Below, in pieces: positions 60,752 through 64,000 of a stretch of DNA of 64,000 bases. Each line of letters opens with the position of its first letter. The stretch's first letter is position 1. The notes under the pieces were generated by a model, which did not search any database, was not told the origin of the DNA, and was given only the letters and a program-made list of their open reading frames with translations. The translations under genes were made by a program, and so were the position numbers. The stretch is from Protea cynaroides (Eukaryota; Streptophyta; Magnoliopsida; Proteales; Proteaceae), in the NCBI GenBank assembly GCA_028583415.1, contig CM053266.1, positions 29,326,942 to 29,390,941 on the forward strand, in the 5' to 3' direction.

Positions 60752-61369
60752 CTAGTGCCTTTCTAAGGGCAATAGGTAAATCGGACTCAGAGGGAAGAAT
60801 ATTACCAGACTAACTGATCTCATGTTCTGAATCAGTTCTGGATCCAGAGCTGACGGAGGGATGTGTGTAGGTGCGCTGATGGTGGTGGTCCTTCCCTGCT
60901 TGAGTCTGGTACGGATGTAGACCTGAAGGCGAGGTGCCATGGGAATTTTTTCAGCAAAGTGGTCAGGAAAAGGCGACGTAGGCTCAAGAGAAGGTTCTGG
61001 AGAAGATGATGTAGGCTCAGGAGGTGCTATTGTCTCCCCCTGAAGTGGAAGTGGAGAGGGCATAGGTGTGATGATAGGCCCATCTTCCTGAAGACTATGC
61101 TCCCCCTGAAGATGGGACGCTGGGTAGTAAGGGAGGTGCTTATAAAAGATAACATCCATGGATACGAAAGTGCAGCGGGTGGGAGAGTGGTAACATTTAT
61201 AACCTTTCTGGGTTGGAGAATATCCCAAGATAAGACAATGAAAACCATAGGGTTTTAGTTTTCTTAGAGATCGATGATTGTGTACATAACACACACAGCC
61301 AAAGATCTTAGGGGGAACAGTATGGGAGGCATCACGGAGAAGCAGGGTTAAAGGAGAGTGGTTATCCAA
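60752..61369 (-). pseudogene. Copia integrase C-terminal region and linker fragment
   Basis: The minus frame begins within the integrase C-terminal domain: KIFGCVCYVH, LKPYGFHCLILGYSPTQKGY and the zinc-free GKGY/KCYHSPTR-like region, followed by a Pro/Ser/Glu-rich linker. The catalytic DDE core and zinc finger are absent. It is in a different frame from the downstream reverse transcriptase, so a frameshift lies near 60750. Confidence 0.85.
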
Positions 61370-61370
61370 A

Positions 61371-61512
61371 GCCTATCATCACACCTATGCCCTTTCTACT
61401 TCCACTTCAGGGGGAGACAATAGCATCTCCTAAGCCTACATTACCTTCTCCAGAGCCATCTCCTGAGCCTACATCACCTTCTCCTGACCACTCTGCTGAA
61501 AAAATTCCCATG
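61371..61512 (+). repeat. Inverted duplication of the copia pol linker
   Basis: CCTATCATCACACCTATGCC to AAAAATTCCCATGG on the plus strand is the reverse complement of about 60938-61082, with roughly 13 differences in 143 bp. It sits between the PBS region and the truncated integrase, replacing gag and protease. Confidence 0.9.
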
Positions 61513-61529
61513 GAGACAGTGGTTCTATG

Positions 61530-61541
61530 GCTCTGATACCA
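61530..61541 (-). other. Primer binding site (initiator tRNA-Met type)
   Basis: Minus-strand TGGTATCAGAGC directly follows the 5' LTR end, the standard plant copia site complementary to initiator methionine tRNA. Confidence 0.9.
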
Positions 61542-61781
61542 TGTTGGATCAGAAAAGAATGTGAGAGATTAATTATTCTCCCACCATCCAGTGTTATTTA
61601 TAAGAAAAGAGATTACAAACTAATAGGAGTCCTAGAGAGACTAGGAGTCCTAGTTAACTAAGGAAAGAAAGAGTCCTAGTTAACAAAGGAAATACAAAGT
61701 ACAAAGGAAATAAGGAAATAAAAAACAAAACATAATATAAGAGAGAGAGAGAGTCCTATACACTAAGGACGACATTCAACA
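61542..61781 (-). repeat. Copia 5' LTR
   Basis: TG...CA-bounded, 240 bp, with the extra GAGAGA relative to the other LTR near 61740-61752. It is followed by target duplication CACAT at 61782-61786. Confidence 0.95.
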
Positions 61782-62110
61782 CACATTATTGAAAGAGAAG
61801 CTGAATGGTGATTTCAAAATTTTACCTGTAACAGTATAGCTGGTGTAGCAGTAATTTTAGAATGCAATACAAAATTCATAATTAGATCCTAATGTACCCA
61901 CAATATTGAAATTGGGTGTTGTAGAAATGGCAGAAGTGCTTCTTTAATGTGCCTTCCAAACATATTTCTGCTTCTTTTCTGATTCAGAAACACTTCTTAC
62001 ACCCTGTAAAAGTGTTTCTATTCCCGCAGAAGTGCTCCCAAGAATAGAAACAAAAAACGCTTCCAGCTCCGAAACACTCCCACAAAGCAAAAGTGTTGTT
62101 CAACGGGGCC

Positions 62111-64000
62111 TAATTGGCTGATTTAATAAATCAGGGAGTCCCATCTCCCTATTGTTCATTTAGAAATTCTAGTGAGACATCTCCCTATTGTTCATTTAGA
62201 AATTCTAGTAAGACTTGTATACCCCATTTTTGAGGTCATTTGATGGTGGGACTATTTTTGCAGTTGCAATGGTGATTGAACCATTCTTACCACCAGGTCT
62301 GAATGATTCTGTCAACTCCTCTTTTACAAAAACTGCTTGTAGAAGAAGAAAGTAATTTCCTATTCTATTCATAATGAAATGGAAAACTGCTTGTATAAGA
62401 AGAAAGTAATGCCCTACTCATAGTTGAAATGGAAATCAATATGTTGCTCAAATTTATTTATAAAGGTTTACTTTCTTTCCGTGAGTTTTGGAAGCACTCT
62501 ATTAATGAAAATTTGGGCAAGAAATTAGTACTAGTGTGATGTAGGACAACCTAGAGGTCAGTCTTCATACGCTTACAGCAATGCTAGGCAACAGAATTAC
62601 CTAATGGCTATCTAATTGGGATGGGCAGCAACATACATGACATGCATCGTTGAGGTGAATAGCTGTAGTAATAGACAATGAACAATATATACCTAGGTTA
62701 TATATCTTCGACTTAACAATATTCAATTAGGTGAAACAATAGTTCAGTGATAGGTGGCATTAGGTCAAATTATACTATGCAGGAATTTTCAAGAATCCTA
62801 AAATGTTAGGGCTAAGCCTTAGTCCACAAAGAAACCAACATTCATATGAATTTCAGTAACAATTCAACACAAGGGATGGAACACTAGCCAATTTAATGCT
62901 GTAATACTAATAGATTAATCAGTTCCTTACTAACAGTGGAAACTCAGTATGAAGGTTGCTGTCCAGCAGTAGCAGAAAACAGGAACAGAAAAAAAAAAGA
63001 AAAACAAAGAACAGAACATACAACAGAATATTTGCTGTCTAACAATGACTGAAAATAAATACAGAAAGTACAACATAATATTTGACATTTGCTATCTAAC
63101 TATGACATAAATAAGAACAGAAAAAAATAAAAACAGAATACCATTGGGAGGGAATTACAGTGGAAAAAAAAAATACATACATAAAAGTGAAAAAAAAGAA
63201 GAGGATGAATAGAAATCATAGGGCAAATGGGAATTCTATATATGTGTTACAGAATTAAGAAACAAGATGTCAGAAATGAGAGAGAGAGAGAGAGGTTAGG
63301 GAGCAGATTCGATACAAGGAGGAAGGGAAGAGAAATTTGAGGAGAAAGGAGGGAGGGACTTACACCTTTAGAAGCAATTCTATTCTTTGTTCAAAATTAT
63401 CATAATGTTTACATGCTCAAAAAAGGTCTATAAAAGGGGCTAAAGGGGAACTGAATGGGGGTCGGGCTAGTGCAGAATTAAAAAAAGGTAGTTATAACTT
63501 CCTTAAGACACAAAAATAACAGAAAAGAAAAGGGAAAATCCAACTCGTATAGGGGGAAGAAAAACTGAAGTTACAAACCAAAACTAACAACAAAAAAAAA
63601 AAGGACTCTTAATACCATAACAGAACACTGAAACAGAAATAGAAACAGGAAAAAATTAACATAATCAAGGCTGCTGCTCCTAGCAACTTGATAGCCTTGA
63701 AAGTCATCATTAAACCACAGAAAAGGGAAGCAGGGCTGAGATACATGATGCCTCTGTTGGTACACTCGAAATCCTCAATCAGCTGCTGTGATGTCCTCAT
63801 CATAATGCCTTGTGTATAATCAATTTTCATTGGATAACATTTTTTTTTTCTCAAGATCTTGAACTCTCTCTACTTTGTCCTTATTCATGGAAATTTTCAA
63901 TCTTTTCTTCCTTTCTGAAATTTCATGTGCATAGATTCAAGTTATCTCTAGCTAATTTCCTGTAGGAAGAATATCTCCCCCACCCTGCACTTCTTGACGT
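62111..64000. other. Non-genic stretch to window end
   Basis: No recognisable exon; in particular the third exon expected for the RRP41-like gene was not seen. Short duplications occur at 62145-62215 (CATCTCCCTATTGTTCATTT twice) and a loose AACAGAA-rich repeat at 62950-63140, with a GA microsatellite at 63280-63293. Open frames at 63571-63854 have no domain. Confidence 0.5.

Larger units (their letters stand above)
58878..61781 (-). mobile_element. Defective Ty1/copia LTR retrotransposon
   Basis: A 2,904-bp element on the minus strand with LTRs of 240 bp (61542-61781, 5') and 234 bp (58878-59111, 3'), a tRNA-Met-type PBS abutting the 5' LTR, a PPT abutting the 3' LTR, and 5-bp target duplications CACAT. 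The gene order integrase, then reverse transcriptase and RNase H defines Ty1/copia. Gag, protease and the catalytic part of integrase are absent; their place is taken by an inverted piece of the pol linker (61371-61512). LTRs differ by about six substitutions and one 6-bp GA indel, so insertion is fairly recent but the element is non-autonomous. Confidence 0.95.
56954..62110. mobile_element. Candidate TIR element enclosing a gene fragment and a nested copia
   Basis: The left edge GGCCCATTTGGTATAAC and the right edge, read inverted, GGCCCCGTTGAACAAC are similar, and both continue with a GCGTTTTTnTGTTnnnnnTGGGGAG-like word and then AAAnATGTTTGG. This suggests related inverted ends of one element of about 2.25 kb before the copia insertion. 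No matching target duplication was found, so the two ends could instead be separate MITEs. Confidence 0.35.

Overview
The window is nuclear DNA of a flowering plant, probably a eudicot or magnoliid; the sequence alone does not fix the species. Evidence: AT-rich gene-poor DNA, GT-AG introns, plant-specific families (a WAV3-type RING/VWA ubiquitin ligase, an NCRK-type receptor kinase, the plant COX16 and RRP41L forms) and a dense plant-style load of MITEs, solo LTRs, a Pack-MULE and a Ty1/copia element.

Layout. Bases 1-20,100 hold no intact gene: repeats (hAT-like MITEs, fold-back families, an 84-bp tandem array), an ~870-bp homopolymer block that looks like an assembly artefact, a locally amplified repeat block (9.4-12.6 kb) ending in a solo LTR, a Pack-MULE with perfect 9-bp target duplications carrying a 4CL-like gene fragment, and a decayed UBA2-type RRM gene fragment. 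Bases 20,140-26,400 hold a two-exon RING-H2/VWA E3 ligase gene (722 aa) with a 3.2-kb intron. Bases 26.4-37.2 kb are repeats: a SINE-like element, several TIR elements, and a second solo LTR nested in a TIR element. Bases 37.2-46.4 kb hold a nine-coding-exon receptor-like kinase (634 aa) matching the NCRK family exon by exon. A two-exon gene at 48.2 kb encodes a 55-aa Pro/Cys-rich protein. Bases 52.7-56.5 kb hold a head-to-head pair: COX16 (minus strand, three exons, 134 aa, complete) and the first two coding exons of an RRP41-like exosome subunit (plus strand), which must continue past the window end if intact. What follows, to about 62.1 kb, is a decayed BTB/WD40-type pseudogene and a defective Ty1/copia retrotransposon with matching target duplications, PBS, PPT and an unusual inverted internal duplication.

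The genes do not form a pathway; they are unrelated housekeeping and signalling genes. The most informative signals are in the mobile DNA: three captured or decayed host-gene fragments (4CL-like, UBA2-like, BTB/WD40-like), two solo LTRs with intact target duplications, an occupied/empty site pair for a fold-back MITE, and a copia chimera apparently rearranged before it integrated. Exon coordinates were deduced by hand from GT-AG junctions, reading frame and family resemblance; no alignment or transcript search was run.
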